64,000 nucleotides of DNA from Sphingosinicella soli (GCF_014199685.1 NZ_JACHNZ010000008.1:1-64000); one strand, 5' to 3'; numbered from the stretch's first letter, positions 28,021 through 39,215 are shown. The notes: generated from the letters alone by a model not told the origin. Translations and numbers: made by a program.

Positions 28021-29808
28021 TTATCCGGCTTTCGGTTTCGGCAGGTCGAGCCTGATCGACAGCTCCTTGAGCTGCCGGTCGGAGACGCTCGCCGGGGCGT
28101 TCATCATCAGATCCTCGGCCTTCTGGTTCATCGGGAACAGCACGACCTCGCGCAGGTTCGGCTCGTCCGCCAGCAGCATGACGATGCGGTCCACGCCCGG
28201 CGCCGACCCGCCGTGCGGCGGCGCGCCGACCTTGAAGGCGTTGATCATGCCCGAGAAGTTCGTATCGACCTGTTCCTGGCTGTAACCGGCGATCTCGAAC
28301 GCCTTGTACATGATTTCCGGCTTGTGGTTTCGGATCGCGCCCGACGACAGCTCGATGCCGTTGCAGACGATGTCGTACTGCCACGCGAGGATTTCGAGCG
28401 GGTTCTTCGTCTCCAGCGCCTCAAGCTCGCCCTGCGGCATCGAGAACGGGTTGTGCGAGAAGATGACCTGCTTGGCGTCCTCGTCGTATTCGAACATCGG
28501 GAAGTCGACGATCCAGCAGAACTTGAAGGCGCCCGCTTCGATCAGGCCGAGGTCTTCGCCCACCTTGGTGCGCGCCCGGCCCGCGAGCCGCGCCGCGTCG
28601 GCTTCCTTGCCCGCCGCGAAGAACACGCCGTCGTCAGGCCCTAGGCCGAGCGCGGCGATGAGCTTCGCGGTCGCGTCCTCGCCGTGGTTCTTGGCGATGG
28701 GGCCTGCGGGGACGCCGTCCTTGATGTTGATGTAGCCGAGGCCTGCGAAGCCTTCGCTGCGCGCCCAGTCGTTCATGTCGTCGAAGAACTTGCGGCTGCG
28801 CTCGCCCGCCTTCGGCGCGGGAATGGCGCGGACGACGTTGCCGCCTTCCACCATCTTCGCGAAAATGCCGAAGCCCGAACCCCGGAAATGATCGGTGACA
28901 TCGACGATCTCGATGGGGTTCCGAAGGTCCGGCTTGTCGTTGCCGTATTTCAGCATCGACTCGCGGTAGGGAATGCGCGGGAACGTGCCCGCCGGGGTCA
29001 CGGACTTGCCGTTCGCGAACTCTTCGAACACGCCCGCCAGCACGGGCTCGATCGCGTTGAACACGTCGTCCTGCGTGACAAAGCTCATCTCGAAGTCGAG
29101 CTGGTAGAACTCGCCCGGCGAACGGTCGGCGCGCGCGTCTTCGTCGCGGAAGCAGGGCGCGATCTGGAAATAGCGGTCGAAGCCGGCGACCATCAGTAGC
29201 TGCTTGAACATCTGCGGCGCCTGCGGCAGCGCGTAGAATTTGCCCGGATGCATTCGGCTCGGCACCAGGAAGTCGCGCGCGCCTTCGGGCGACGAGGCGG
29301 TGAGGATCGGGGTCTGGAACTCGGTGAAGCCCTGATCGATCATGCGGCGGCGCAGCGACGCGATGACGTTCGAGCGCAGCATGATGTTGCGGTGCAGCCG
29401 GTCGCGCCGCAGATCGATATAGCGGTACTTCAGGCGGATATCCTCGGGATATTCGGTGTCGCCCGCCACCGGCATCGGCAGCTCGGACGCAGCCGACTGC
29501 ACCGTGACTTCAGCGGCCCAAAGCTCGATCTCGCCGGTGGGAAGATTCGGGTTCACCGTCGCGTCCGAACGCGCGACGACCTTGCCCGTCACCGTCAGCA
29601 CGCTTTCCGCGCGCGCGCCGTCGAGCACGGAAAACGCCGGGGAATCCGTATCGCACACCACCTGCGTCAGCCCGTAATGGTCGCGAAGGTCAACAAAGAG
29701 CAGCCCGCCGTGGTCCCGTTTCCGGTGGACCCAGCCCGAAATGCGGGCGGTAGTGCCGACATCGGCCTTGCGGAGGGCGCTGCAATGGTGCGTGCGATAG
29801 ACGTGCAT
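28021..29808 (-). CDS. aspS: Aspartyl-tRNA synthetase (possibly non-discriminating)
   Basis: 595 residues, the bacterial type with an N-terminal anticodon-binding OB domain (1-105), class II motifs (motif 2 [20 protein letters not shown]; motif 3 [14 protein letters not shown]) and the GAD insertion between about 280 and 420. ATG 29808 is the conserved start ([13 protein letters not shown]). In the OB domain, His33-Gly34 (KRDHGGLLF) occupies the spot where E. coli has Leu30-Gly; His there is a known mark of non-discriminating AspRS that also charges tRNA-Asn. It is followed by the ppk2 gene and is divergent from rnd. Confidence 0.97.
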   Translation of the reverse strand: MHVYRTHHCSALRKADVGTTARISGWVHRKRDHGGLLFVDLRDHYGLTQVVCDTDSPAFSVLDGARAESVLTVTGKVVARSDATVNPNLPTGEIELWAAEVTVQSAASELPMPVAGDTEYPEDIRLKYRYIDLRRDRLHRNIMLRSNVIASLRRRMIDQGFTEFQTPILTASSPEGARDFLVPSRMHPGKFYALPQAPQMFKQLLMVAGFDRYFQIAPCFRDEDARADRSPGEFYQLDFEMSFVTQDDVFNAIEPVLAGVFEEFANGKSVTPAGTFPRIPYRESMLKYGNDKPDLRNPIEIVDVTDHFRGSGFGIFAKMVEGGNVVRAIPAPKAGERSRKFFDDMNDWARSEGFAGLGYINIKDGVPAGPIAKNHGEDATAKLIAALGLGPDDGVFFAAGKEADAARLAGRARTKVGEDLGLIEAGAFKFCWIVDFPMFEYDEDAKQVIFSHNPFSMPQGELEALETKNPLEILAWQYDIVCNGIELSSGAIRNHKPEIMYKAFEIAGYSQEQVDTNFSGMINAFKVGAPPHGGSAPGVDRIVMLLADEPNLREVVLFPMNQKAEDLMMNAPASVSDRQLKELSIRLDLPKPKAG

Positions 29809-29911
29809 TTTTACTCGATTCCGGTGTTTGTGGCAGGCCCGACACATGCCCGCACACTTGTTTTGTCAAGGCGCTGGCATGGAAGCGCCGACCGCCCTAA
29901 TAGAACCGTCC

Positions 29912-31075
29912 ATGAAAATCCATCCGCTGATTACCGATACCGAAACGCTCGCGGCCTTCTGCGCCCAGCTCGCCACCGCCGATTATATCGCCGTTGATAC
30001 CGAGTTCATGCGCGAGAACACCTATTGGGCCGATCTCTGCCTGATCCAGCTCGCCTCGCCCGATGAGGCGGCCGCAGTCGACCCCAAGGCAAGCGGGCTC
30101 GACCTTGCGCCCATGCTGGCGCTGCTCGTCGAGTCCGACGTGCTGAAAATCTTCCATGCCGGCGGGCAGGACATCGAGATCATCCACAACATGACCGGCA
30201 AGACGCCCTCGCCCGTGTTCGACACGCAGGTGGCGGCGATGGCGCTCGGCATGGGCGAACAGGTCAGCTACATCAATCTCGTCGCCTCGTTCACCGGCGC
30301 CAACCTGGACAAGGGCGCCCGCTTCACGGACTGGGCGCGCCGCCCGCTCGACAAGCGCCAGCTCGACTACGCGATCGGGGACGTCACGCATCTCATCGAG
30401 CTGTTTCCCAAGCTGCTCGGACGCCTGAAGAAGACCGGGCGCGGCGACTGGCTCGACGAAGAGATGGCGCGCCTGACGACGCCCGAGAATTACGTCAACG
30501 ACCCGTCGACTGCCTGGCAGCGCATTCGCCTGCCGAGCCGCAAGGCCGAAGCGCTCGGCCGCCTGAAGGCGATCGCCGCCTGGCGCGAAATCGAAGCGCA
30601 GCGCCGCGACCTGCCGCGCGGGCGCATCGTGAAGGACGAAACGCTCGCCGACCTCGCAGCGCATCCGCCCGCCGATCAGGAGGCGCTGGGCCGCGTTCGC
30701 GGACTGTCCAAGACGTGGGTTACAAACGACATGGGCGCGCGGCTGATGGAGGCGCTGGCCGGTGCGGTCCCGCTGCCCGAGAGCGAAATGCCCGAGCGCG
30801 ATGCGGGCAAACCCAGGCTCGGATCCGACTCGGTTCTGGTCGCCGATCTTTTGAAGCTGCTTCTGAAGATTCGCTGCAAAGAGGCTGATGTCGCGCCGAA
30901 ACTGATCGGAAAGTCGGATCATCTCGAAGCGCTCGCCGCCGGGGTTCGCGAGGGGCTGCCGCTGCTGAACGGCTGGCGCTACGAAGTTTTCGGCCGTGAC
31001 GCGGTGGCGCTTGTCGAAGGACGGCTGAGCTTCGCGGTTCAGAACGGCAAGCTGCGGATGACCGAGGTGGCCTGA
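29912..31075 (+). CDS. rnd: Ribonuclease D
   Basis: 387-residue 3'-5' exoribonuclease acting in tRNA 3' maturation. DEDDy catalytic residues are present: Asp29 and Glu31 (AVDTEFMREN), Asp87 (HAGGQDIEI), Tyr153 and Asp157 (YAIGDVTHL). An HRDC domain follows (about residues 205-285, LGRLKAIAAWREIEAQRRDL). The ATG at 29912 gives the usual start MKIHPLITDTETL. It is divergent from aspS across 103 bases. Confidence 0.95.
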   Translation: MKIHPLITDTETLAAFCAQLATADYIAVDTEFMRENTYWADLCLIQLASPDEAAAVDPKASGLDLAPMLALLVESDVLKIFHAGGQDIEIIHNMTGKTPSPVFDTQVAAMALGMGEQVSYINLVASFTGANLDKGARFTDWARRPLDKRQLDYAIGDVTHLIELFPKLLGRLKKTGRGDWLDEEMARLTTPENYVNDPSTAWQRIRLPSRKAEALGRLKAIAAWREIEAQRRDLPRGRIVKDETLADLAAHPPADQEALGRVRGLSKTWVTNDMGARLMEALAGAVPLPESEMPERDAGKPRLGSDSVLVADLLKLLLKIRCKEADVAPKLIGKSDHLEALAAGVREGLPLLNGWRYEVFGRDAVALVEGRLSFAVQNGKLRMTEVA

Positions 31076-31158
31076 TCGCGCGGCCGAAGGTTACAAAGGT
31101 TATTCCAACGCGCGGCTTCTCCCCGTGCGCGGAGCGTGGCGGGAACGCCCCACCCCAA

Positions 31159-31180
31159 CCCCTCCCCTGAAGAGGAGGGG
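31159..31180. repeat. Small hairpin, CCCCTCC/GGAGGGG
   Basis: A 7-bp perfect stem with an 8-base loop in the 227-base gap between the convergent rnd and ppx genes, inside a pyrimidine-rich run (CACCCCAACCCCTCCCCTGA). This is of a kind often dispersed in high-GC genomes. It has no T-run and may act as a weak bidirectional terminator. Confidence 0.45.
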
Positions 31181-31302
31181 CTTCAGAGATTCCGCGCTCG
31201 GTGAATCCGGCGCGGTATCTACATCAACGCGGGGCTTGCCGAGCGCCTTTCAAAGAGCGCCCCTGAGCTTGCACACGTATTCCTATTCGGCAACACCGCG
31301 CC

Positions 31303-32814
31303 TTAGGTTTTTTCGGCGGCGAACACGGCCGTGAGGCCCATCGCCGCCGCGAGCGCCTCGTGCCGGCGCGCCACGGCCTCCGCATAGAGCGGCTGGTAGC
31401 GCGGGGTCAGCGTGAGGACGAGCTGGCCGTTTTCCCGGTAGATGCGGCTTTTTTCAAGCGGGCGTGCCGTGCCTGCCGTCAGACGCTGGCCGAGCCGCAG
31501 GGCGAGCCCCCACTTGAACGAACGCATGAGTTCCTCGCGCGTCGCGAGACGCAGCAGATCCGTGATGGCCGGATCGTTCGCCGAGCCTCCGTAGGCCGCG
31601 AACAGCGCGGCGCCGAGCACGGCGCGCTCGCGCCCGTCTATGCCGACCCAGTTGCCGTGAAGCGCCAGTTCCAGGCCCCGCTCCGCGCGGAAATCCGGGT
31701 GCGCACGCCACGCCGCATCGGCAAGTATGCAGGCGACGAGACGCAGGCGCGTATGCTCCGCCGTTTCCGGCGCGAACAGGCCGTTCATCCACCCCATCAG
31801 CGCTTCGGCGTGGAGCGGGAAGCGCCCCTGGATGGCGCCTTCCTGTCTGGCCGCGGAGACCAGCGGGTCTTCGCGCTGAACCGCCTTGGGAAGATCGGCA
31901 TAAAGAATGCCCTCGCGAATGCCGTAGGACGACGCGATGACGCCGCTGCTGCCGAGCCGCTTCACCACGGCGCGCAGCAGCAGCGCGGCGCCGGGAAGCT
32001 GGGGAATACGCGCCGAAGACAGGCGCGGGATCGCGCGGAGGCGCTTCGGGCTGAGGTTCAGCAGCGCGCGCGCCATGTGATCGATCGCGCCCACATCCAT
32101 CGCATATTGATGGACAACGGGCAGCGGATAATCGGTGAGGTGCATGTGAAGCTGCGCCAGCGCGCGCCATGAGCCGCCCACCATGTAGAAGGGAAGCCCC
32201 TTCCCCTGCCCCGCCCACTTCACCTCGGCGAGCGCGGTTTTCACGAGCCCGGCCAGCGACCGGCCGCCGACCTTGCGGGCCGCCGCGAGCTTCAGTGCGC
32301 CGATCGGCAGCGAGAGATGGCTGTGCGGCTTGCCCTTCTTCACGCGAACGAGTTCCAGGCTGCCGCCGCCGAGATCACCGACCACGCCGTCGGCGTCGGG
32401 GATGCCTGCGATGACGCCGTACGCGGCCAGCCGGGCCTCCTCCGTGCCGCTGAGCACGCGCACGTCGAGCGCGCAGCGCCTCTTCGCCATATCGAGGAAA
32501 GCATCGCGATTCGCGGCATCGCGCACCGCCGCCGTGGCGAAGGCGTACATCTGCACGACATTCATGTCGTCGCACAGCAGGCGGAAGCGGGTGAGCGCCG
32601 CGCGCGCCGTTTCAAACCCCTCGGGCGTGATCGCGCCGGTATCGGCAACGCCCCTGCCGAGCCCGGCCATGACCTTTTCGTTGAACAGCACCAGCGGCGT
32701 GCGCCGGTCGCCGCGAAAGGCGACCAGGCGAATCGAGTTCGAACCGATGTCGATGACGGCACTGACCGGAATATCCCCGGCCCGGCGGAGGTCGTTCGTC
32801 GCGCTCAGCGCCAT
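31303..32814 (-). CDS. ppx: Exopolyphosphatase / guanosine pentaphosphate phosphatase (Ppx/GppA)
   Basis: 503 residues of the ASKHA phosphatase fold: VIDIGSNSIRLVAF (phosphate 1 loop) near 20-33, and GVVGDLGGGSLELVRV (phosphate 2) near 140-155 with the catalytic Glu region between. A C-terminal HD-like helical domain follows. Ppx hydrolyses long-chain polyphosphate from the ends; GppA members act on pppGpp, and the two are not separable by eye. Position directly behind ppk1 (56-base gap) supports a polyphosphate role. Confidence 0.9.
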   Translation of the reverse strand: MALSATNDLRRAGDIPVSAVIDIGSNSIRLVAFRGDRRTPLVLFNEKVMAGLGRGVADTGAITPEGFETARAALTRFRLLCDDMNVVQMYAFATAAVRDAANRDAFLDMAKRRCALDVRVLSGTEEARLAAYGVIAGIPDADGVVGDLGGGSLELVRVKKGKPHSHLSLPIGALKLAAARKVGGRSLAGLVKTALAEVKWAGQGKGLPFYMVGGSWRALAQLHMHLTDYPLPVVHQYAMDVGAIDHMARALLNLSPKRLRAIPRLSSARIPQLPGAALLLRAVVKRLGSSGVIASSYGIREGILYADLPKAVQREDPLVSAARQEGAIQGRFPLHAEALMGWMNGLFAPETAEHTRLRLVACILADAAWRAHPDFRAERGLELALHGNWVGIDGRERAVLGAALFAAYGGSANDPAITDLLRLATREELMRSFKWGLALRLGQRLTAGTARPLEKSRIYRENGQLVLTLTPRYQPLYAEAVARRHEALAAAMGLTAVFAAEKT

Positions 32815-32870
32815 TCACTTGCCCCTGTCACCGTCATGCGCCCGGCAATAACGGCTGGCTCCCCGCGAGT

Positions 32871-35060
32871 CTATTCGGCGGGGGCCGCCGGAACGTCCGC
32901 GTCGGGATCGGAAAGATAGAGCCGGGGCACCGGCGCTGCCGCCTTGATGGCGGCGCCGCGGCCCGAAAGCGACGGATTCGTCATGAAATAACGGTGCAGG
33001 TTGAACGATTCGCCCGGCGGCGAGATGCGTTCATATGTCCCATCGGGGTGAAGTTCCCACGTCTGCTCGGTATCCTTGAGGTTCGCGAGCATGACCTGAC
33101 CGAGAATCTGCGCGTGAACCGTCGAATTCTCGATCGGGACGAGCAACTCGACGCGGCGGTCGAAATTGCGCGGCATCCAGTCCGCCGAAGAGGTGAACAG
33201 CAGCGCCTTGCGCGAAGGCAGCGCGCTGCCGTTCGCGAACGCGACGATGCGGCTGTGTTCGAGAAAGCGGCCCACGATCGAGCGGACACGGATATTTTCC
33301 GAAAGCCCGCGCACACCCGGGCGCAGGCAGCAGATGCCCCGGATCACGAGTTCGATGGGGACGCCCGCCCCGCTCGCCTCGTAGAGCTTGTCGATGATCG
33401 CGGGATCCGCGAGCGAGTTCATCTTTGCCCAGATGCCGCTCGGCCGCCCCGCCTCCGCATTGGCGATTTCCGCATCGATCAGCGCCGTGAGCTTCTGCCG
33501 CATGCCAGAGGGCGAGATCGTCATCGCCTCCAGCCCGCGGGGCTCCACATAGCTGGTCACGTAGTTGAAGATCTGTGCGGCGTCGCGGCCGAGTTTGGGA
33601 TCGGCGGTGAAGAAGCTGAGATCGGTGTAGATGCGCGCCGTCACCGGGTGATAATTGCCCGTGCCGAGGTGGCAATAGGTGCGAAGACTGCCGTTTTCCC
33701 GACGGACCACGAGCGAGATCTTGGCGTGCGTCTTCCAGTCGATGAAGCCGTAGACGACCTGCACGCCGGCGCGTTCCAGCGCGGCGGCCCAGACGAGGTT
33801 CTGTTCCTCGTCGAAGCGGGCCTTGAGCTCGACGACCGCCGTGACGGACTTTCCCGCCTCCGCCGCGTCGACGAGCGCGCGCACGACGGCGGACTGCTTG
33901 CCCGCGCGGTAGAGCGTCTGCTTGATCGCCACGACGTCGGGATCCTCCGCCGCCTGCCTGAGAAAGGCGAGCACGACATCGAAACTCTCGTAGGGGTGAT
34001 GGACGACGATATCCTTGGCGCGAATCGCCGCGAAGCAATCGCCGCCGTATTCGCGGATACGCTCGGGAAAGCGCGGCGAGTAGGGCTCGAACTTCAGGTC
34101 GGGACGGTCTTCCTCGACGAGCTGCGCGAGGTCGGCGATGCCGATCATGCCGGTGACCGGCGTTACGCCCTTTCTATCGATGTGGAGCGCGTGCCGGACC
34201 ATCTGATTGAGACGCGGCGGCGTCCCCTCCTCGATCTTCAGCCGGATGACGCGCCCCCGGCGGCGGCGCTCGATCGCGGTCTGGAAGAAACGCACGAGAT
34301 CCTCGGCTTCCTCCTCCACCTCGATATCGCTGTCGCGGATGACGCGGAACACGCCGTCGCCGATGATCCTGAAATGGGGGAAGAGGTCGTCCGCGAAGAT
34401 GCGCACGACATTTTCGAGCGAAATGTAGCGTGACTGGGACCCCGGCAGGCGCACGAAGCGCGCGAGGGGCGCGGGTATCATCACCAGCGCGAGCATCTCC
34501 TCGCCGTCCGCTTCGCGGCTGAGTTCCATGGTCAGCGCGAGGCCGCGGTTGGGAATGAACGGAAACGGATGCGCGGGGTCGATCGCCTGCGGCGTCAGCA
34601 CGGGGAAAATCTGTTCGCGGAAATAGGTTTCCAGCCAGCGTTCCTCGTCGGCGGAAAGCTCCGGCCCCTTCAGAACGTGAAAGCCCGCACCGGCAAGCTC
34701 CTCGGAAAGCGCGCGCCACACGTCCTGCTGCTGCCGCATCAGCGCCTCGGCGCGCTCGGTGACGGCGGCAAGCTGCTGTGCGGGGGTTGCGCCGTCCGGA
34801 CTGATCAGTTCGACACCTTCCTCGACCTGCCCGTGCAGGCCCGCCACGCGGACCATGTAGAACTCATCGAGATTGGCGCCCGAAATCGACAGAAAGCGCA
34901 GGCGCTCAAGCAGCGGATGGCGCGGGTTCTCGGCCTCTTCGAGCACACGGGCGTTAAAGGCCAGCCACGAAAGCTCCCGATTGAAATACCGCGCGTTACC
35001 GTTCCCGATGTTCTTGATGCCGTTCCGTCTCGCCACGCTTGTTTCCGTCCGCCGTATCAC
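32871..35060 (-). CDS. ppk1: Polyphosphate kinase 1
   Basis: 729 residues in the usual four-domain PPK1 layout. [20 protein letters not shown] marks the N domain; the catalytic C1/C2 domains show [28 protein letters not shown], and [19 protein letters not shown] with the His that is autophosphorylated in the family. It makes polyphosphate from ATP at the inner membrane. The GTG at 35060 has no clear ribosome binding site, and a GTG at 35036 with GGA upstream is an equally good start. Either way it overlaps the end of hdaA, implying coupling. ppx follows. Confidence 0.96.
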   Translation of the reverse strand: MIRRTETSVARRNGIKNIGNGNARYFNRELSWLAFNARVLEEAENPRHPLLERLRFLSISGANLDEFYMVRVAGLHGQVEEGVELISPDGATPAQQLAAVTERAEALMRQQQDVWRALSEELAGAGFHVLKGPELSADEERWLETYFREQIFPVLTPQAIDPAHPFPFIPNRGLALTMELSREADGEEMLALVMIPAPLARFVRLPGSQSRYISLENVVRIFADDLFPHFRIIGDGVFRVIRDSDIEVEEEAEDLVRFFQTAIERRRRGRVIRLKIEEGTPPRLNQMVRHALHIDRKGVTPVTGMIGIADLAQLVEEDRPDLKFEPYSPRFPERIREYGGDCFAAIRAKDIVVHHPYESFDVVLAFLRQAAEDPDVVAIKQTLYRAGKQSAVVRALVDAAEAGKSVTAVVELKARFDEEQNLVWAAALERAGVQVVYGFIDWKTHAKISLVVRRENGSLRTYCHLGTGNYHPVTARIYTDLSFFTADPKLGRDAAQIFNYVTSYVEPRGLEAMTISPSGMRQKLTALIDAEIANAEAGRPSGIWAKMNSLADPAIIDKLYEASGAGVPIELVIRGICCLRPGVRGLSENIRVRSIVGRFLEHSRIVAFANGSALPSRKALLFTSSADWMPRNFDRRVELLVPIENSTVHAQILGQVMLANLKDTEQTWELHPDGTYERISPPGESFNLHRYFMTNPSLSGRGAAIKAAAPVPRLYLSDPDADVPAAPAE

Positions 35061-35658
35061 CCAGTCGCATCGCCTCGCGCACCAGCGGCACGGTCACGGC
35101 GCGCCGCCCCGCAAGAGCGGCGGCGTCGATCGCGGCGACAGCGGTTGCGGCGGCGGCAAAGCTGCGTTCGATCCGCTGTATCATATACTCTATGACAATT
35201 GGTGAAACGCGCAGGCCACGTTCGCGAAAAGATTTTGCAACGATTTCCGCAAGCAGCGCATCATCGGGCGCAGCGATGCGGACCGCGCCGGCCGCGCCGA
35301 GGCGGGAGCCGAGATCGGCCAGCCCGATACCCCATTCGCCCGGCGATGTCCTTGCCGCGACAAGCAGCGCCGGGCCGCCCGACTGCGCGGCGTTCCAGGC
35401 GTGGAACATCGCGGCTTCATCGCGACCGGGCGCGTCGGCATCATCGAAAAGCTGCGCGGCGCCGGGGCGGCGGCTCGCGAACAGCCGCAGCAAGTGGCTC
35501 TTGCCCGCGCCTTCCGGGCCGACGAGCACGAGGCTGCGCGAGGGCCAGTCCGGCCAGCGGTCGAGCATGGCGACCGCTTCGGCATTCGCCTCCGAAATGT
35601 AGAAATCCGCTTCCCCGTCGGCTGACCGGTAATCGAGCGGCAGCGCGAACTGGCTCAT
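34996..35658 (-). CDS. hdaA: HdaA-type regulator of DnaA (DnaA-like AAA+ protein)
   Basis: 220 residues of DnaA-related AAA+ ATPase without the DNA-binding domain IV. Walker [12 protein letters not shown] (47-57), Walker B-like QLFDDADA, and an arginine/sensor region near [19 protein letters not shown]. In Caulobacter and relatives HdaA works with the beta clamp to stimulate ATP hydrolysis by DnaA after initiation. The N-terminal QFALPLDY is the expected clamp-binding motif (QF/LxLPL-like). The Walker B is weaker than in DnaA. Its start overlaps the perM stop, and its end overlaps ppk1 by about 40-65 bases. Confidence 0.88.
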   Translation of the reverse strand: MSQFALPLDYRSADGEADFYISEANAEAVAMLDRWPDWPSRSLVLVGPEGAGKSHLLRLFASRRPGAAQLFDDADAPGRDEAAMFHAWNAAQSGGPALLVAARTSPGEWGIGLADLGSRLGAAGAVRIAAPDDALLAEIVAKSFRERGLRVSPIVIEYMIQRIERSFAAAATAVAAIDAAALAGRRAVTVPLVREAMRLGDTADGNKRGETERHQEHRER

Positions 35659-36749
35659 GGAGAAACGGTCACGTCCTCAGGCGGGGGATCGTCGTCCGTG
35701 AAGAGCGGGCTCTTCAGATACTCGCCGAGCAGCCAGCGCATGACCACGCCGAGCACGGCGGCAACCGGCACGGCAAGAAACACGCCGAGGATGCCCAGAA
35801 GCTCTCCGCCCGCAAACACGGCAAATAGCACCCAGAGCGGATGAAGCCCGATGCGATTGCCGATGAGATTGGGCGTGAGCACCATGCTTTCGAGAATCTG
35901 GCCCACGAAAAAGATGCCGACGATCAGCCCCAGATTGAGCACGTCCGGGCCCCATTGACCCAGCCCGACGAGAAGGCCGAGACCCACCGAGATGACAACG
36001 CCGAGATACGGGACGAAGCCCAGCAGGCCCGCAAGCATGCCGAGCACGAGCGCATAGTTGAGCCCGATGAGACTCCAGCCGACCGAATAAAAGACCGCGA
36101 GCGACAGGCAGACCAGCGACTGTCCGCGCACGAAACCCGCCAGCGCGGCATCCGATTCGCCGAGCAGGCGGCTGATGGTCGGCGCGTAACGCGGGGGCCA
36201 CCACGCATTGATGCGCGTCGTCAGCACATCGTAATCGCGCAGTGCATAGAAGGCGACAACGGGCATCATCACGAACAGCGCCAGCAGGTTGAAGACGGCA
36301 AGCCCGCCGCTGAGGACACTGCTCGCAAGCGTGCTGAGCCACGCCGCGACGCGGTGCATCAGATCGTTCGTAAGCGTTTCGAGCGCGACGACATCGCCCG
36401 CCGCCTCTGAAAGGCGTTCGACCAAAGGTTCAAGCGATCGAATGAGTTGCGGAAGGTTTTGGACAAGTTGCTGGAACTGGCCCGCCACGAGCGGCGCCAT
36501 CGCGAGGATGAGCAGCGCAAAGACGGCGAAGAACGCCACGAGGATCAGCGCCGCCGCGCCCCATCGCGGCACGCCGCGCGCTTCCAGCCGGTCCGCCACG
36601 GGATCGAGCAGGTACGCGATGACCAGCCCGGCAATGAACGGGCCCAGCACGCCGCGCGTCGCATAGGCAAACCACAGGATGATCGCCGCGACGAAAATCC
36701 AGCGGATCGGGATACGCCGCCGACCGGCGAGGGCGGCGCCGTCGCTCAC
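35655..36749 (-). CDS. AI-2E family (PerM-like) transporter
   Basis: 364-residue inner-membrane protein with about eight helices. RWIFVAAIILWFAYATRGVLG and FIAGLVIAYLLDPVADRLEARG are the family opening, a coiled amphipathic segment near 85-130 follows, and GFVPYLGVVISVGLGLL with NLIGNRIGLHPLWVLFAVFAGG closes it. Named after YdgG/TqsA, but members include Na+/H+ antiporters and proteins of unknown cargo, so autoinducer export should not be assumed. ATGA overlaps link it to the DUF2066 gene ahead and hdaA behind, a five-gene operon with ppk1 and ppx. Confidence 0.9.
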   Translation of the reverse strand: MSDGAALAGRRRIPIRWIFVAAIILWFAYATRGVLGPFIAGLVIAYLLDPVADRLEARGVPRWGAAALILVAFFAVFALLILAMAPLVAGQFQQLVQNLPQLIRSLEPLVERLSEAAGDVVALETLTNDLMHRVAAWLSTLASSVLSGGLAVFNLLALFVMMPVVAFYALRDYDVLTTRINAWWPPRYAPTISRLLGESDAALAGFVRGQSLVCLSLAVFYSVGWSLIGLNYALVLGMLAGLLGFVPYLGVVISVGLGLLVGLGQWGPDVLNLGLIVGIFFVGQILESMVLTPNLIGNRIGLHPLWVLFAVFAGGELLGILGVFLAVPVAAVLGVVMRWLLGEYLKSPLFTDDDPPPEDVTVSP

Positions 36750-38050
36750 TGCGGATCCTCCGGCACGGGCATAAGATCGCGCGGGCCTTCGCTTTCGGTG
36801 ACGGCGTCGTCCGCCACGGGCAGCGACGGCAGCGTCACCACCGGGCGCGGCAGGGCCGCCTCGCCCTCCGCGCGTGGCCGAAGCCGGTTGCCGTCAAGCC
36901 GCCAGCCGCGCTGATCGAGCGCATAACGCAGCATCGCGTAATCCGCGACGTGGCCGATGCGGACCTGCGACATTCCGCCGATCGAAAGCTCCATCAGAGT
37001 GAGGCTGTCCACCTCCGCCACGCTGCCGAGCGCCGCCTCGATCGCGTTCCAGCTCGCCGCGTCGGGCGTGGCGACGCTGACCGTGGTGCCCATCGACCCC
37101 AGCGTGTCGGCCGCATCAAGCTGCGGAGAGACGGAAATCGGTTCGAGCGCCAGTGTGAGGGTCGGATCCGCCCGCAGCACACCCGATTGAAGCGCGCGCG
37201 CATAAGCGGAATCGATCCGGCGCACGGCGGTGTCGAGCATCGCATCGAGTTCGCCCGCCGCCCCGGCCCGCAGGCGAAAGCGCGTCAGCACATCCGAATC
37301 CGGCCCGTGACGCGCAACGAAGGTGCCGACGATCGGCCCGCCCGGATACGTGCGATCGAGCCAGGCTTCCGCCACCAGCAGGTTCTCCGCGCCGTAGCGC
37401 GACAGGATCGAACGCCACAGGCCGCGATTGTCGCGGCGCGCCTGCCAGCCGGTGAGCAGCAGCGCATCGGACGCGTTGCCGCCCGCGCGGACATAGGAAA
37501 TCGGGCTCGAATCCGTGCCGAAGCGCGACCACGCCTGCAGCCACGGCGAGCGGCCCTCGTAAACCGAGGTGACGCCGCCGTCCGCAAGCACGGGCAGCAG
37601 CAGCATCGGCGCGGATTGCAGGACGCGGGCGTTCGCGGGAAGCCGCTCCCCGGCGCGAACCCGGTCGAACACGACGCCGAGTTTGCCGACGTAGCGCGTG
37701 TCGGAAAAACGCTCTGCCTGCACCTCGATGCCGCTCACCATCGCCTCGATCGCGCTGTCGGGCAGCTTGGGCGCGCCCGACGCCGCAATGCCGGTCATCC
37801 GCGCGTAAAGCTGCGGCCATGCCTGCCGCGCCGCCTCGCGGAACGCGGCGACACGCGCGGCTTCGGCCGAACCGGCCACCACATCCACATCGATGTCGCT
37901 GACGAGGAACGCGCTGCCGCCCGCGGCGGGGGCTTCGGCGGGTGGTTCAGGGCGATCGGCATCCTGCGCGAGCAGCGGCACGGCGACAGCCGCAGCGAGC
38001 GCCACAAGCGCCGCCGCCATCCATCCGTTGAGCTTGCGTTTGAAGGTCAC
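36746..38050 (-). CDS. DUF2066 exported protein
   Basis: 434 residues with a signal peptide or signal anchor (residues 8-29, [21 protein letters not shown]) followed by a periplasmic region: [31 protein letters not shown] near 50-80 is the DUF2066 opening. Function unknown. It is first in the operon DUF2066-perM-hdaA-ppk1-ppx and divergent from purM with 70 bases between the starts. An association with hdaA and purM recurs in related genomes from memory, suggesting a conserved neighbourhood but not a mechanism. Confidence 0.8.
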   Translation of the reverse strand: MTFKRKLNGWMAAALVALAAAVAVPLLAQDADRPEPPAEAPAAGGSAFLVSDIDVDVVAGSAEAARVAAFREAARQAWPQLYARMTGIAASGAPKLPDSAIEAMVSGIEVQAERFSDTRYVGKLGVVFDRVRAGERLPANARVLQSAPMLLLPVLADGGVTSVYEGRSPWLQAWSRFGTDSSPISYVRAGGNASDALLLTGWQARRDNRGLWRSILSRYGAENLLVAEAWLDRTYPGGPIVGTFVARHGPDSDVLTRFRLRAGAAGELDAMLDTAVRRIDSAYARALQSGVLRADPTLTLALEPISVSPQLDAADTLGSMGTTVSVATPDAASWNAIEAALGSVAEVDSLTLMELSIGGMSQVRIGHVADYAMLRYALDQRGWRLDGNRLRPRAEGEAALPRPVVTLPSLPVADDAVTESEGPRDLMPVPEDPQ

Positions 38051-38120
38051 GGCGCCTCTATGCCAAACGCGGCGCGAATTGGGAGTCGAATATTTCTCGC
38101 TTCGGCGCTATGGCCGCGCG

Positions 38121-39215
38121 ATGACCACGGGCAAATCGTACAGCTACGCCGACGCAGGCGTCTCCATCGCCGCCGGAAACACCTTCGTGAAGGCGATCTC
38201 TTCGCTGGTGAAGGCGACGGCGCGCCCCGGCGCGGACGCCGAAATCGGCGGCTTCGGCGCGTTCTTCGATCCGAAGGCCGCCGGGTTCAACGATCCGCTG
38301 CTCGTCGCGGCCACAGACGGTGTCGGCACCAAGTTGAAGCTCGCCATCGACACGGGCAAGCACGATACGGTCGGCATCGACCTTGTCGCCATGTGCGTGA
38401 ACGATCTTGTCGTTCAGGGCGCTGAGCCGTTGTTTTTCCTCGACTATTTCGCGACCGGAAAGCTCGAACAGGGCGTCGCCTCGGCTGTCGTCGCGGGGAT
38501 CGCCGAAGGCTGCCGCATCGCGGGCTGCGCGCTTGTCGGCGGCGAGACCGCTGAAATGCCGGGCATGTACGGCGCGGGCGACTATGATCTCGCGGGCTTT
38601 TCGGTGGGCGCCGTCGAGCGCGGCCAGCAGCTGACCGGCGAACATGTCGCGGTGGGTGACGTGCTGATCGGCATCGCGTCATCGGGTTTTCATTCGAACG
38701 GCTATTCGCTCGTGCGCCGCATCGTTGCCGACAAGGGGCACGCGCTTGACGGCCCTGCCCCCTTCGACACCGCACGCTCTCTGGGCGAGGCGCTGCTGAC
38801 GCCGACGCGCATCTACGTGAAGGCGTTGCTTCCCGAAATCCGTGCGGGGCGCATCAAGGCGCTTGCACACATCACCGGCGGCGGGCTCCTTGAAAACGTG
38901 CCGCGCGTGCTGCCCAAGGGCGCGCACGCGCGCATCGACAGCGGCGCCTGGGCGCTGCCGAGCGCGTTCGCGTGGCTCCAGCGCGAAGGCAACATCGCCG
39001 CCGGGGAGATGGCGCGGACCTTCAACTGCGGCCTCGGCATGGTCGCCGTGGTGGCGCCGGGCGACGTGGAAGCCACGCTCGCCGCCCTCGCCGCTTCGGG
39101 AGAAACCGCCCACGTGATCGGCGCGATCGATGCGGGCGACACGGGCTGCACCGTCGTCGGCAACGCGGAAACATGGGGCAGCCGCGAGGCGTGGGAAGCC
39201 GTGCATGTCGCCTAA
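38121..39215 (+). CDS. purM: Phosphoribosylformylglycinamidine cyclo-ligase (AIR synthetase)
   Basis: 364-residue ATP-dependent enzyme of purine synthesis (FGAM to AIR). The N-terminal half carries [12 protein letters not shown], the Gly/Asp-rich [18 protein letters not shown] and [20 protein letters not shown]; the C-terminal half carries [16 protein letters not shown] and the [11 protein letters not shown] loop. The start ATG 38121 gives [13 protein letters not shown]. Its stop overlaps the purN ATG by 11 bases; purM-purN order is conserved in many proteobacteria. Confidence 0.97.
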   Translation: MTTGKSYSYADAGVSIAAGNTFVKAISSLVKATARPGADAEIGGFGAFFDPKAAGFNDPLLVAATDGVGTKLKLAIDTGKHDTVGIDLVAMCVNDLVVQGAEPLFFLDYFATGKLEQGVASAVVAGIAEGCRIAGCALVGGETAEMPGMYGAGDYDLAGFSVGAVERGQQLTGEHVAVGDVLIGIASSGFHSNGYSLVRRIVADKGHALDGPAPFDTARSLGEALLTPTRIYVKALLPEIRAGRIKALAHITGGGLLENVPRVLPKGAHARIDSGAWALPSAFAWLQREGNIAAGEMARTFNCGLGMVAVVAPGDVEATLAALAASGETAHVIGAIDAGDTGCTVVGNAETWGSREAWEAVHVA

